This document shows positions 9,127 to 19,426 of a stretch of 42,793 bases of DNA, one piece after another. The notes under the pieces were generated by a model. That model did no database searches. It was not told the origin of the DNA and worked only from the letters and a program-made list of their open reading frames with translations. Location: assembly GCA_030374735.1 (NCBI GenBank), contig JASCIV010000126.1, positions 1 to 42,793 of the forward strand, given 5' to 3'. Each line of letters begins with the position of its first letter. Positions within the stretch are counted from its first letter, which is position 1. The stretch is from Gracilaria caudata (Eukaryota > Rhodophyta > Florideophyceae > Gracilariales > Gracilariaceae). The position numbers were made by a program, and so were the translations under genes.

Positions 9127-10745
9127 TCACCCGGTCAACTTATTGCTGACCTTTCCATTCGCCAAATTCGCCAGTCCCTGTCGAATATCACAATTGGTCA
9201 ATGCCTGGATCGCCTCTGGTACCTCCGCCACCATACGCGTCATCTCACGCGTGAACTGAGAGGGTCCACTTCCGCTGTTGCCGCCGCCACTGACAAACAC
9301 CATCTTCTCCGTCTTAGAAAGTGGGTCCGCCAACGAGCCAGCCACACGCGGCATCATGTCGATCATCTTCTCAAGAAGCACACCATAGTTCGCACTGCAC
9401 AACAGGTAAACACAAACTCACAGTCAGTAAACAATGATACACGCAAATCACAAAGTTCGTATACAATTGCAATAAGAAAAACGTACTGGTCTTGCCATAT
9501 TTGAAGTTTTCTTTCCAGCACATCATTCTCAGCCATTCCCTTTGCGCGAAGAGCTTCAGCTCTCTTCAGTTCCACCTCAACCTCCGCTGCGCCTTTGACG
9601 CGAATCACCTCCGCAGTTGCGTCACCTGTCCGTTTGATCTTCTCCGCCTCAACTTCGGCCTTGGCAATACCAACCTTTTCCAGAATCACGCTTTGTTTCT
9701 CCGCCTCTGCAGTTCCCAGAAGTCGAATCTTCTCTGCGTCCGCTGCCGCCGCAGCACGCACGCCATCGGCATCAACCCTGGCCTTGTAAAGCTTGGCATC
9801 TGCCTCCACATGTACGCTCTGCTCTTTCAGTAAACGCTCCCTCTCTACATATTGTTTCATTACATCCAGCTCTGCCTTTGCTTCTGCGGCCGTGGCTTCC
9901 TTCTTTCGAACGAGCAGAAGCTTATCTTGTTCGGCGTCTGCAATATCGAACGCTTTTGCCTGAGCGGCGGCATGTTTGTCAATTTCTTTCTGAGCCTGCA
10001 CTTTCTTGATCTTCGTCTCTTGGTCGGACACGATTTTAATCTGTTGCTGTTCGTTCATCTTGACTTGAGCCTTGGTTTCCTCAACGGTCTTGCGGGCGGA
10101 AGCCTCGCTCTGATGCATGGCCCGACCCTCAACGGCATTCCTCTTCACATTTTCAGTAGGCGAAACGCCCAACGCCTCAATGTATCCTTTATCATCCGCA
10201 ATTTCAGCAACAGTGTACGACACAATGGTGAGTCCCATATTTCTCATATCATTGTGACAAAGCTCCAGCACACGTCGTGAAAAGGTAGCACGATCACGAT
10301 AAAGCTCCTCAACAGTCAAAGAACCAATGATAGAACGCTGGTGACCTGCAATGGTCTTCTGAATAGAATCCTCAATCTCGGAGTCCCTCTTTCCAATAAA
10401 ATGTTGTGCGGCAAGGCGAATGGCGGACTGATCCATGTGCAAATCACCTCCAACGCGTGCATGATGCGGAGGAAGATCCTCACCGCCATCCTCGGAAGTG
10501 GACCAACCCTGTATCTTGACCTGACAGCACGACGTGACGTTGACGCTGACGCCGTTGACGGTGGTTCCGTGCGCGGTGTGCACGGTGATGGTGCGAAGTT
10601 CCAAGCCCAGTTTGTCGACGCGCTGCAGGAAAGGGATGGCGAACATTCGCCCGCCAATGATGACGGACACATGTTTCTTTCCGGACGACTTGATGAGCGC
10701 GGTGTTAGGACCGGCGGTGTACACGAAGCCGCTCAGAAACGGCAT
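9127..10745 (-). CDS. Flotillin (reggie), SPFH/PHB domain scaffold, two exons
   Basis: Exon 1 is 9487-10745 and exon 2 is 9127-9394. The 92-bp intron (9395-9486) starts GTACGT and ends GTGCAG, and splicing gives IWQDHANYGVLLEKM across the junction for a 508-residue product. The N-terminus (FVYTAGPNTALIKSSG, then GGRMFAIPFLQ) matches the eukaryotic flotillin start. GSLTVEELYRDR and LELCHNDMRNMGLTIVSYTV belong to the SPFH domain. A long Ala/Glu/Lys coiled coil (about residues 215-420) with the EA-rich repeats of flotillins follows, then the C-terminal oligomerisation region. There is no N-terminal membrane helix, as in animal and plant flotillins, which associate peripherally with membranes. 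The Gly/Ser-rich patch in the C-terminus resembles that of bacterial FloT. Role: oligomeric scaffolds of membrane microdomains and endocytosis. Confidence 0.93.
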
Positions 10746-11582
10746 TTTGGAAGGGCGCGACGAGGAACAGGAACAGATACGAACAGAGGGGGGTGGAGCT
10801 GGGAGTTAGGAAGTGGGGTGAGCTGAGTTGCAGTGGACGGCACACGGCTTTCTATGTCGTCAGAGATGCAGGAAATAAGGTGCGTTCGACGGCAAGGTGA
10901 CTGCTGAACAACAAGGAAGGCTGTTCGCAAACGACATGTCTTATCTGATTATAAAGCTCCTGATTGGCGTTTCTTAAATGCAAATCGCCGCTTGCACACG
11001 CCAATTAGAACGCGGCAGCAGCACAAGATCCCGATCGATTGCGTCGCCCATAAATCGCGTGCGCAGCGATTGGCGCAAACCCTCGCGCACAACAACGCAA
11101 CCATCCGCCACTCGCAGGTCGGAAGACACGTTGCACACGCAGCACACGCAAGCCAACAAAAACAAGGTACAAGACTTGCATCGCTCACAGCCGCAGATGA
11201 GCTGCAGCACTGCATCTGCGTCAGCCGCTGTCAGGCGCCAGGAAAGCGTCGTGCGGCACGTGGCCGGCCCAAACGGCGTCTTACAGCGCCCTCTTTTGCT
11301 TGCCGTTCAACTCTCAGTGCCGTTTTGTTTCATACTATGCGCTCGTGGCCCGCTGTCAAACCCTGAATAAGCACCTTCTGCGCTGTGGAAAAGGCTTGTC
11401 ATACCACACCCTAACAAGGCCATCGTCGTTGGAGAGCTCTGATCCGCCCGTTACGCTACGCATCCTCTTCTTCAGCTCCCTTCTTAAGCCCCTTGTGCGC
11501 TCACCGCGACCGCCGTCTAATCGTTTTCCATCGTTCTCCATCTCGGTCCCGAGTCCCGTTCTGGCTTGATCACGTCAACGCC
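10746..11582. promoter_or_regulatory. Divergent promoter region, flotillin and secreted Cys/Pro-Thr protein
   Basis: This is an 837-bp stretch between outward-facing starts. It contains a TATA-like ATTATAAAG at about 10948-10956 and several CCAAT-type pentamers on one strand or the other (near 10961, 10999 and 11066). Overlapping frames on both strands look non-coding. Confidence 0.4.
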
Positions 11583-13232
11583 ATGCATCCCCGACTTACC
11601 CCTCTCCTTCTCCTCCTCTTCCTTCCCTTCGTCGTGTCATTCCCAGCACGACCCTCATCCAATGTTCTCCATCCCCGCCACATCCATCAAACCTTCCTCC
11701 AACTCAAGGCGCGTCGCATCCGTCACGCCACTGTTCACCTCGCTTCCAATACACTCTCCACAAGAGCTCAGCTCGATGTTTCGTCCCGTGTCGGCTTGGC
11801 GTTCGAGCCTTGTGTCGCACCTGATGACTGTGAGGGAGAACGATCTTGTGTGCAGCTTGCTGGTTCCACGTCTGGTGAGGTTGAGCTCACCGACTGTGAG
11901 GGTGGACTTTGCTTCTGTGCTGATATGGAAGGCTGCTCGTCCACGGACGAATGTCTGACGGGAGAGACATGTGCTTCAGGCGGCACATGTGTGTCCAACG
12001 CATTTGTACCAGGTGCCGCCCCGCTTGATGAAGCTGATCCTGCTTTGGGACTCAACTTGGATCCTTGTCAATCCATCTCAGATTGCCAGAACCCTCGCAA
12101 CTGTGTCCAGTTTGCTGAAGGTGAATTCGGACAATGCGCCGGCCCGAACTGCTTCTGTGTACGACCTGACCCCAGCTGTACCTCTGTTTCCGAGTGTTCG
12201 CAGGGAGAATCTTGCACACAGAGAGAGGGATCAAATAATGCCATTTGTATTTCTGAAACTGCTATTATTAACGGGGATGCTACGGAGGACGAGATCGATG
12301 AGATTCCGGACAGTGCACCTGCAATCCCGCCTATGGAGGACATGCCATCTGTCCCTACTGCCACTGAAGACACGGAAGCGCCGACCACCCCACCTCCACA
12401 AACCACAGAGTCCCCAGGGTCTCCTGAAACCCCGGCCACTCCAGTTCCAGTGACCCCAGGGTCTCCTGAAACCCCGGCCACTCCAGTTCCAGTGACCCCA
12501 GACTCTCCAGACACCCCGGCCACTTCAGAAGAACCAGAAGCTCCGGAGACTCCGGTTGTCCTGCCTGTTCCGCTGCCAGAAGAATCAGCTCCCGAAGAAG
12601 AGGGAGGCCCTACCGATGTGCCAGAAGCGGACGCTCAACCCGAGCAAGCTGACCGAGAGCCTGCCGTCGTTGTGCCTGGCGCAGACGGGGCAACCGTCTC
12701 CCCTGACACTGATGAAGGTGAGGAAGTTGTGCCAGCAGGTACCGATCCCGAAACAACTGAACTCCCCGATGGGGAAGATGGTGAGATTCTCCCATCCCCT
12801 GCTGAAGGTGAACTAATCGAACCAGGCGTATCTAGCACACCTGAGGTTGACATCGAGGACGGTGGCGAAGAAGATCCCAACCCCTCTCCTGAGGATGTGA
12901 TTTGTATTGGAGAACATCATCTCGTTCACTTGCCACGTGATGAGTTGTTGTACTCATCGAACAGAGTCGCCCGAGTGCTTTGTGATGAGAATAACAGCTG
13001 TGCCACGCCGGGACATATCGTCATGTTCAACGGCAAGCCAATGATGATGAGCAGTTATTGTTCCAAGACAACTTGTGCCCCTCACATCATGAAGGTGAAC
13101 AGTCCTCGTTACCGACGTGCTGCTCGACTGGGTTCCCACACGGACGGTCTCAGTTTCACTGCCTTTGCGGCTAGGTATGGAACCATGGCTGAGGAGCATC
13201 TGTTGCGCACATTTGTGCATATGGGATTGTAG
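11583..13232 (+). CDS. Secreted protein: two Cys modules, Pro/Thr-rich stalk, conserved-looking Cys C-terminal domain, 549 aa
   Basis: I choose the ATG at 11583 over upstream in-frame starts because it opens directly into a signal peptide (MHPRLTPLLLLLFLPFVVS). Two homologous cysteine modules follow (about residues 75-140 and 155-220), each with the order PC, DC, CVQ(L/F)A, CFC, C-x-S-x2-EC, GE(S/T)C. A long acidic Pro/Thr/Glu-rich stalk (about 235-440) includes two exact 14-residue repeats (GSPETPATPVPVTP). It probably acts as an O-glycosylated or extended linker. The last 110 residues form a compact domain with CIGEHHLVHLPRDELLYSSN, a LCDENNSC pair, HIVMFNGKPMMM and SYCSKTTC. I do not recognise this domain in a named family. 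There is no membrane anchor, so the product is likely secreted. Confidence 0.7.
   Translation: MHPRLTPLLLLLFLPFVVSFPARPSSNVLHPRHIHQTFLQLKARRIRHATVHLASNTLSTRAQLDVSSRVGLAFEPCVAPDDCEGERSCVQLAGSTSGEVELTDCEGGLCFCADMEGCSSTDECLTGETCASGGTCVSNAFVPGAAPLDEADPALGLNLDPCQSISDCQNPRNCVQFAEGEFGQCAGPNCFCVRPDPSCTSVSECSQGESCTQREGSNNAICISETAIINGDATEDEIDEIPDSAPAIPPMEDMPSVPTATEDTEAPTTPPPQTTESPGSPETPATPVPVTPGSPETPATPVPVTPDSPDTPATSEEPEAPETPVVLPVPLPEESAPEEEGGPTDVPEADAQPEQADREPAVVVPGADGATVSPDTDEGEEVVPAGTDPETTELPDGEDGEILPSPAEGELIEPGVSSTPEVDIEDGGEEDPNPSPEDVICIGEHHLVHLPRDELLYSSNRVARVLCDENNSCATPGHIVMFNGKPMMMSSYCSKTTCAPHIMKVNSPRYRRAARLGSHTDGLSFTAFAARYGTMAEEHLLRTFVHMGL
12417..12500 (+). repeat. Two tandem copies of a 42-bp coding repeat
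   Basis: Copies at 12417-12458 and 12459-12500 are identical or nearly so and encode GSPETPATPVPVTP twice inside the stalk of the secreted protein. A third, diverged and truncated copy follows (DSPDTPAT). This is a recent tandem duplication. Confidence 0.85.
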
Positions 13233-13746
13233 GTGACCTGGTTCCTTTTCTTTCATTAGGACAGGGTTAGTTTTTTGTTACGTTTCATCAGTCGAGGCGT
13301 GTGGACGAGACCCTCTTCGTCACACCTGTGTAGTGGCTGTTTTGTTGGGATTTTTTTTGGTGCAGGCGGACAGAGATAGGAGGTTTAGTTCGTGCAACAT
13401 AGTTTACTTTTCGGATGCAGCAGTTGTCACTGCTCGAGTGCGTTGATGCATGTGTGATGCAGGGATTTGGTGTACTTGAAGAAGACCTATTAAAGCTTAT
13501 CTTTGCTGTCAACCGATTTCGTGGCATGATAGACATAACGTGGGGTGTATCAGAGTATGCTTATATGGTACAGAGTGCATGTACAGAGCAAACAAGGTGC
13601 ATCACCGTTGTCCGCTATTGTTCCCTCCCCGTTTGGCGACCATCAGGCTCTTCTGATTCCGCACAGAGCGTAAACGGAATTGCTCAGCGTAGTTGTGAGG
13701 ACGTTTCATATTGTCAAGCTGCACATTACCAAAGGCGAATCAGGCG
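13233..13746. other. Convergent intergenic region, no gene recognised
   Basis: These 514 bp lie between the 3' ends of the secreted protein and the sulfotransferase-like gene. A T-run near 13350-13357 is present. A 125-codon frame at 13415-13792 overlaps the 3' end of the sulfotransferase-like gene on the other strand and shows no recognisable content. Confidence 0.35.
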
Positions 13747-14658
13747 TCAAGTGTCGCGCACAAACACGGCAGCTTTGAGAAGACCCATTTGATTTTTCTC
13801 ATTTGCCAGTTCCATGAGTCTAGTATAGGTGTTATCATCACCAACATTCAAGCGTTGTAACAGCTGTTGTTCACCGTGAGATGTTCGATGTATATTACCA
13901 CTTTGGTAGGTTGTATCGCATCCGAACGCAGTGAGCAGTTTAGAAAGATCGTTGTGCAGATGATCGACGCGGATGACGTAATCTGGAATGAGCGCATCAT
14001 ACACATGCAATGGTTGTTTGTTTTTATCGACATACGGATATGCTCTCAAAAAGCGCAACTGTCGCTCACTCCTCATGGCGATTTTGAATGCATTCTGTAT
14101 TTGGGGTTCTGAAAGAGAGGCGTTGCCGTGTCCACCAGCGATGGTGTACTTGACGGCGCTCCACAGACGGCGTTTGATGGGCGCACAGGACGAGATGTAT
14201 AGAATCATATGACAGTTGTCACGGAGCAAGTTGACTGAGGTTGCATTCAAGTACAGATGGCGAGAAAGAAGAGCCTTTCTATGACCGGGTAAGGCGAGCA
14301 TAGCGGGCACGAGCAACGGACGTTGCTCGGCGGCGGGCTCGGAAGGCTGCAAATAGCCGTGAGAACGTAGACAGGCATTGAGTGCGGTTCCTATGGTGGT
14401 GGAGGCGGTTCGCGGAGGTCTGTCATAGAGGATGCATCGCGTGGCGATAGGACGCTGTGTGTCGGGTATGGAGGGCGCTCTCGGCTCGGAAATGTGCGCG
14501 TGAGCAATGTTGAAAAGGGGAAGAACGGATCGAGCGGTGGCGTCGAAACGAAAGATGCAGAGGAAGGCCAGGGCGGTGATGGAAGCGGAGAAGAATATAG
14601 AGAGCGTTGGAAGCTTCTGAGGGCGGGGAGACAGGAGAGTGCGGAAGCGACGTGACAT
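13747..14658 (-). CDS. Type II membrane sulfotransferase-like protein, 303 aa
   Basis: The N-terminus has a short basic cytosolic tail and one membrane helix (about residues 19-38), the arrangement of Golgi sulfotransferases. DRPPRTASTTIGTALNACL at about 78-96 resembles the 5'-phosphosulfate-binding loop of carbohydrate sulfotransferases (basic-Pro-x2-(T/A)-(A/G)-S-(T)-(T/S)-(I/F/L)). YVIRVDHLHNDLSKLLTAFG near 230 is placed like the conserved helix that follows the 3'-phosphate loop. The middle, where a canonical RDP/RxxxSxY 3'-phosphate signature would be, is diverged (SCAPIKRRLWSAVKYTIAGG). Red algae make highly sulfated galactans, so a sulfotransferase would fit, but substrate and activity are inference. 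The family call rests mainly on the one loop. Confidence 0.55.
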   Translation of the reverse strand: MSRRFRTLLSPRPQKLPTLSIFFSASITALAFLCIFRFDATARSVLPLFNIAHAHISEPRAPSIPDTQRPIATRCILYDRPPRTASTTIGTALNACLRSHGYLQPSEPAAEQRPLLVPAMLALPGHRKALLSRHLYLNATSVNLLRDNCHMILYISSCAPIKRRLWSAVKYTIAGGHGNASLSEPQIQNAFKIAMRSERQLRFLRAYPYVDKNKQPLHVYDALIPDYVIRVDHLHNDLSKLLTAFGCDTTYQSGNIHRTSHGEQQLLQRLNVGDDNTYTRLMELANEKNQMGLLKAAVFVRDT

Positions 14659-15781
14659 GACGTGTGGGAGGTGGTAGTGCGGGGGAGGATGTTGTACGGC
14701 GCATGGGAAGCACGCGACGGGGAATGCGAGGTGCGTGAGCGGGCTGTGTGCAATGCACGCATGGCGAGTGGAGTGTGTGTGGCTGTGTCTCGGACGCGGT
14801 TCAAAAGCGGTGGAAGGCAGAAGCGACCGCGCGTGCGACCGGCGGGGAGTTGAGCGGGGCGGAATTTGGACCAGGGCGGTGCGGATGTTATGCAGTCCTG
14901 TGACAGGGCGAGCAGTAAGTCATTGGCGGGGAGCACGGAGCGAGACGCGGTAGACGCGCTGAGAGAGATAAGCTGTCGATAACGCTGGACGAATTCAAAT
15001 TGAAATTTTCAAAAAGTACCAAATGATGAAATGTTTTGGTCGCACGCCGCCATTGGTCGTATCTTTTCTGGCGCCCGGATTTGCGCCTTTTTTGGGCGAG
15101 AATCAAGTGCGGATCGTGGAGGGGCAATTGCTGATATCGCACGAACGCGATGCAATTGACAGCGCCAGAGCAATCGCGCCGAGCGCTATCGCTTCGCTGC
15201 CGCCTCTCATGAAGCGCGGCGCTTTAATGTTACAGCAGCCTCTTTGCCGATGCAAACGTATACAGTGAACGTGCGCGTACCAAGCGATAGCTCCACCCAT
15301 AAATAGTGCACGCCGTGCTGACAGCGGCGGCAGCGGAACACACTCGAGCTCAGGCGCCCCAGCCCCCGCCAGATGGAGCGCCCAGCGCTCCGCCCGTCTC
15401 CGCCCACCTCCGCACCCCCCCCGCTCGCTTCCGTGCCACGTGCCTCCCCCCGCGCCGTCCCCGTCCGCACGCCCCCTCATCCAGCAGCCGCCCGCGCACA
15501 CACGCGCACGCGCCCCCCCCCCCCAAAGGCGGGCACGCGCGCGCGCCCGCTTTCGCACTGTGTGCGCGTATGCACGCGCCACGTACTGTGGCGGCGCGTG
15601 CGCGGCGCGCGCGTGCCATCGATGAACGCCACGTTGCGCGGTCGAGCGCTGCCACCTTTCGCCTTTTCGCGCGTCTCGCGGCCGTCGCGCTCACCGCTCG
15701 TTCACCGCCGCGCGTGCTGCGCTCCCTTAAGCGCCGCCGCGCGCGCCGTCGCTGCTGCGGAGCAGCTCGGCTCGTACGTTG
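14659..15781. promoter_or_regulatory. Divergent intergenic region, very GC-rich on the right
   Basis: This 1.1-kb gap lies between outward-facing starts. CCAAT-type ATTGG is near 15051, and a TATA-like CATAAATAG is near 15298-15306. From about 15350 to 15780 the GC content is extreme, with (GC/CA)-rich runs and a 12-bp C tract at about 15513-15524, giving long open frames in several phases on both strands. I regard these as compositional shadows, not genes. Confidence 0.4.
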
Positions 15782-17590
15782 ATGCGGTCGACGTTCTCGC
15801 TCACAATGCAATCCCCTTTGCTCGAGTTTCTTCCTACGGCGCGACGCGGTAGTGCCGATTCCACGCAGTCGTTCGAGACCGCTGTGTCCTCGCACACATC
15901 TGCGCGCGCTTCCATGTCCTCCGATCCGGTGCTCATGGCGCGTCTTAACGCGCTCAATCTCAGCTCCGTTCCGAAGCGCACGCCCACCAAGCATCCCAGC
16001 GTCGCATCGCCCACGTCGCCTCTTTCCTCTCGTTCGCCCTCTCTGCCTCGCCGTTTCAGCTCGTGTCATGCTTCTACCTCCTCAGCCTCCGACAACCGTC
16101 TCTCCATGTCGTCGTCAAACGCTCCCATCCATCAGCTGCCGCCGCTCAGTCCGCTCTCGTCCATGTACGATCCCAACTCCACTTCCGCCTCTGGCTCTGA
16201 GGAGGATGCGTCGTGTTCATCCTCCGCCTCGTCAGACTCCGAGCCCACGCAGCTCATGCACACCCGATCCATGTGCGAGCACGGCCTGCGCCAAAACCTG
16301 CTTCGCGGCGAAGTGGTCAATGGCGCCGGCGTCAATCTGTCCCCACATCAAGTACCCCTCAATCAGACCCCGTTCAGAAAAGCAATATCCCAACGACAAC
16401 CCGCTTCTGCCAACCTCCCTGCTGCCCTACGTCATCGTTTCTCGCTGGATCAATCATCCAATCCTACTGCTTCTGTTGCGCACGAGCCTTTTCGCGCGCG
16501 CTCGGAGAGTTTGAGCACAAACTTTGACATGCCGCGCGGAAAAGTGCAGCATTTACCGCCATCCGTCACTCGCCCCGCCACCCCGTCGCGCTTACCGCGT
16601 CCCAAGGTGTTCATCAGACAGAATTCCACCCGCTCGTCCGTTGTGGACGCCGCCGCCGTCAAGCACGTGCCCAGTGCGTCTGGTAGCAACTTTCTGGAGC
16701 CACAGCTAGTTGTACGCGAGATCCCGTTCACCCCGTCGCAGCACTACGCTATGGCGTGCGAGCAGCAGCAGCAGCAGCTGGAACAATTGGAGCAGCTGGA
16801 GCACAATACATTAGTGCCCACCACTCAATTTAGCGCCAAAATCACCAACGTGGTAGATAATCAAATGTACTTCACGGACGAAGACGAATTCGACTCGCAG
16901 CTGGTGGACCCCACTCGAAACTCTCCCAGCGATGCGCTGTCCTCCAAAGTGCGCCGCGCCGTTAGCGCGCTGAGGAGCATCTCCTTCCAGTCTACCCAGA
17001 TCGAGGACTTCGACACCGCCTGGGGCCAGACACTCTCCGTCTCACAGGAGAAACAGAACCCTTCATTTGCCAGTCTGGCATCTGCCAAGTGGCGTCGAGC
17101 GCGGGGCAAGGTCGTCAACCGCTCCAATGGAAAGCAATTTGAATGTTACAGCGAGAATGACGCGTGCAGCCTTCGTTCAAGTGGCTCCAATTTTTCTCAG
17201 AGAGACCGCTCTATGAATGGCCAGAACCATGTCCGTGGCTTCGCGGCCATGAGAATGCGCGCCAACTTTGGTGGCCCTCACAAGCGCTCTTTGTGGGCCG
17301 GAGCACGTAGAGAGAGACAGCAACCTCATGCTGTAGCGGCTCAGCTGCTCGTGTCGGGCGCTGGACACGGCTTCCTGGCTGCGTCCACCGATTTGGCTGA
17401 ACAACGTCAGGCTTTGGCCACCGTGTCACCGTCTGACGCTGTCGAGCCCAGGAACTCAGCGCAGAGAGGCTCTGTGGACAAGTACGTCGAATTCATCCAT
17501 GCATCGGCGCAGCGAGAGACAAAGGGCAGATTTGGTCCGCGCAACTTCCCGAGTCGTGTGCTCAGGCTGTTCAGAAGAAAATGGAACTAG
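15782..17590 (+). CDS. Serine-rich, largely disordered protein, 602 aa, function unknown
   Basis: The frame has an ATG at 15782 and another at 15806; either could be used. The protein is rich in Ser, Pro, Thr, Asn and Gln with many SP/TP and RxxS-type sites. It has a Glu/Gln/Leu run near residues 318-332 (polyQ followed by LEQ repeats) and a basic tail ending RVLRLFRRKWN. There is no signal peptide, membrane helix or known domain. Short ordered-looking patches include FSAKITNVVDNQMYFTDEDEF (about 343-363) and a Lys/Arg-rich segment near 430. This is the composition of a phospho-regulated cytosolic or nuclear scaffold, but I do not assign a role. Confidence 0.6.
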   Translation: MRSTFSLTMQSPLLEFLPTARRGSADSTQSFETAVSSHTSARASMSSDPVLMARLNALNLSSVPKRTPTKHPSVASPTSPLSSRSPSLPRRFSSCHASTSSASDNRLSMSSSNAPIHQLPPLSPLSSMYDPNSTSASGSEEDASCSSSASSDSEPTQLMHTRSMCEHGLRQNLLRGEVVNGAGVNLSPHQVPLNQTPFRKAISQRQPASANLPAALRHRFSLDQSSNPTASVAHEPFRARSESLSTNFDMPRGKVQHLPPSVTRPATPSRLPRPKVFIRQNSTRSSVVDAAAVKHVPSASGSNFLEPQLVVREIPFTPSQHYAMACEQQQQQLEQLEQLEHNTLVPTTQFSAKITNVVDNQMYFTDEDEFDSQLVDPTRNSPSDALSSKVRRAVSALRSISFQSTQIEDFDTAWGQTLSVSQEKQNPSFASLASAKWRRARGKVVNRSNGKQFECYSENDACSLRSSGSNFSQRDRSMNGQNHVRGFAAMRMRANFGGPHKRSLWAGARRERQQPHAVAAQLLVSGAGHGFLAASTDLAEQRQALATVSPSDAVEPRNSAQRGSVDKYVEFIHASAQRETKGRFGPRNFPSRVLRLFRRKWN

Positions 17591-17974
17591 GGATCCGTAA
17601 CAGGGAGCCATGTGATCGTCCCTGCTGAAGATATGCAAGCAGATTTTCAATATTTGTCTCGAGGACACTCCGTATCGTTGTATAGAACGCAAAATCGTTG
17701 TCATCAATCTATATGGTATCTATGTCTACTACTTTTGCTGCACAAACCGGAACTCGCATCTGTTGTCAGTGCTATCACCATCGGTTTGATTCGCCAATGT
17801 CTTATCCAATGTGAAGGTGATCCCGTGACTTTTGGTTGTAATTGGAGAGTATATGGCCTTATCCAACGCACAGAATATGTTGGTCAAGTGCGGAACTCCT
17901 TCACTCCGGCACAGTTCGTTGTAGTAGCACTTTTCTGTAAATGATTTATATTTCCGACAAACAACGCAGCTAGG
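17591..17974. other. Convergent intergenic region, no gene recognised
   Basis: This 384-bp stretch between two convergent genes carries a 110-codon plus-strand frame (17612-17944) with no recognisable features. It is best read as UTR sequence. Confidence 0.35.
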
Positions 17975-18775
17975 TCAGATACGAATTTGTTCACAAAGAA
18001 GGTTGGGAGGCAGAGACTTACTGACGAACAGAGAGTGGTGCTGCCGTCCGTCGACGACATCATCCTCTTGTGACGCTTCGAATGTAGATCCGAAATCTTT
18101 TACCATGTTCGCTGTCATGCGGCGAACGGACGCCATCCGATCAAAAGAAAACCACAGTGCCGCTCGTACAATCCAGTAATCTGGTTTTGTCTTGGCCAAA
18201 GTCTCCACTTCTTTTCGATGTTCCTCTGAGGAAGAGAATTCCGGCAATATCTCGGCTCCAAAACCAGAGCGGATGATGTTTGACAAGCGAATTTCATTCT
18301 TAATACGGGGTGATAGAACTCGATGCGTGGCTATCGCGAGAGCGGTGGTGTGCAGATGGACAGCAGCGCGGTCATCGGTCGCAGTGGAAAGGTGCTTTTC
18401 GCAGAGCCTTCTGGTTCCATCTTCTATCTGTTCCACTAAATGTTTGACTTCTTCTACAAGTTCCGGCTGCTTAACCAATGGGAGGGTACGAAGATAAACA
18501 AATCTGGTCGCTCGATTCGCTGCCATGTTCATGATTTCTTCGGAAGAACCTTTGGACTGGTCATGGTTCTGTGTTAAAGACCGCCAGAAAGTTGCAGGAT
18601 TCCGGGTACACGATCTGTGGAAGGTACGCACACCTCGGAATGAGTACGAGTGAGGGATCATGCGCAAGTAGGTAATAATCATTGTCCCAAAGATACCCGT
18701 TGCACTTACAATTAAAGTTGTTAAATCCACGCAGTTCGATCCTCGCGATCGATAAACTGAGCCGTGGTAAAGCAA
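17975..18775 (-). CDS. Hypothetical membrane-anchored alpha-helical protein, 266 aa
   Basis: The frame begins with a hydrophobic segment (about residues 18-38, LTTLIVSATGIFGTMIITYL) followed by a soluble, mostly helical region. The stretch AAVHLHTTALAIATHRVLSP and the later IIRSGFG and ALWFSFDRMASVRRMTANM resemble in a general way the L-2-amino-thiazoline-4-carboxylic acid hydrolase-like family (ATC_hydrolase), but no diagnostic residue can be named, so this is only a suggestion. The N-terminal 60 residues are less convincing as coding and the true start could be the Met at residue 37 or an upstream exon. It overlaps no neighbour on its strand; the frame at 18785-19288 lies just upstream. Confidence 0.5.
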   Translation of the reverse strand: MLYHGSVYRSRGSNCVDLTTLIVSATGIFGTMIITYLRMIPHSYSFRGVRTFHRSCTRNPATFWRSLTQNHDQSKGSSEEIMNMAANRATRFVYLRTLPLVKQPELVEEVKHLVEQIEDGTRRLCEKHLSTATDDRAAVHLHTTALAIATHRVLSPRIKNEIRLSNIIRSGFGAEILPEFSSSEEHRKEVETLAKTKPDYWIVRAALWFSFDRMASVRRMTANMVKDFGSTFEASQEDDVVDGRQHHSLFVSKSLPPNLLCEQIRI

Positions 18776-18784
18776 GATGCCGGC

Positions 18785-19288
18785 TCACGATAAGCGCACT
18801 ACGACGGTAAAACCTGTCTGCCACGTGAACGAGAATACAGATTCCGTATTAATATGGGAGTCGGCCGAATGACCGTTCAAGCTGCTCCAGTGGTAAGTTT
18901 CATTCCCTCGAGTACTGGCGATTCCTCTCGCACGATAGCACGTGCTTCGCTGCGCGCTGATTTGGAATGACCTCGACCCAGATGAGATGCGGAATGGAAC
19001 GCAAGCGATGTGCTCTGTTACCTTGGAATTTATCATCTGTTCGTGAATCCGCCACTCCGAAATAAGCTGTACACCTTGTAGGTTGGCTTCCGGCTTTTTT
19101 TCCGATATCGCTGGCGAGCACGTTTCCGCATGTTGCTGCAGTCGAATCAATATACGAAATTCCTCGTCATCGCAGCACAACTTGTACTGCACAAGGATAC
19201 GTTCGCCCGAATCTGCCGCTAAGAACACTGGTCTTTTTGCAAGAGCACATCTGCCGACTAAGCTGTGACCAGCAGTCATGGCGTCCAT
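18785..19288 (-). CDS. Hypothetical protein, 167 aa
   Basis: This is an uninterrupted frame starting MDAMTAGHSLVGR. It has balanced composition and blocks that look like real beta-rich protein (ERILVQYKLCCDDEEFRI, LQGVQLISEWRIHEQM). I do not recognise a family. It ends 9 bp before the next gene on the same strand begins, so it could also be an upstream exon of that gene, with an intron I cannot define. A shadow frame is possible but the region has low GC skew and no overlapping better frame. Confidence 0.4.
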   Translation of the reverse strand: MDAMTAGHSLVGRCALAKRPVFLAADSGERILVQYKLCCDDEEFRILIRLQQHAETCSPAISEKKPEANLQGVQLISEWRIHEQMINSKVTEHIACVPFRISSGSRSFQISAQRSTCYRARGIASTRGNETYHWSSLNGHSADSHINTESVFSFTWQTGFTVVVRLS

Positions 19289-19426
19289 CTCAAGGCTTTT
19301 TGCCTTCTGATGAGCAAATCAAGAAAAGCTAACATGAAGCTTCTTCAGATATGTTACATGTTTTATTTGCAATCAGAGGTGGAGAACTTCGATAGGCAGC
19401 GTACTGACGGAAAACCGCAGGTGCGT

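Noticed and set aside
15306..16069. Several long overlapping frames on both strands near 15.3-16.1 kb
   Set aside because: Extreme GC content and Ala/Arg/Pro composition in all phases; shadows of promoter sequence and of the serine-rich gene.
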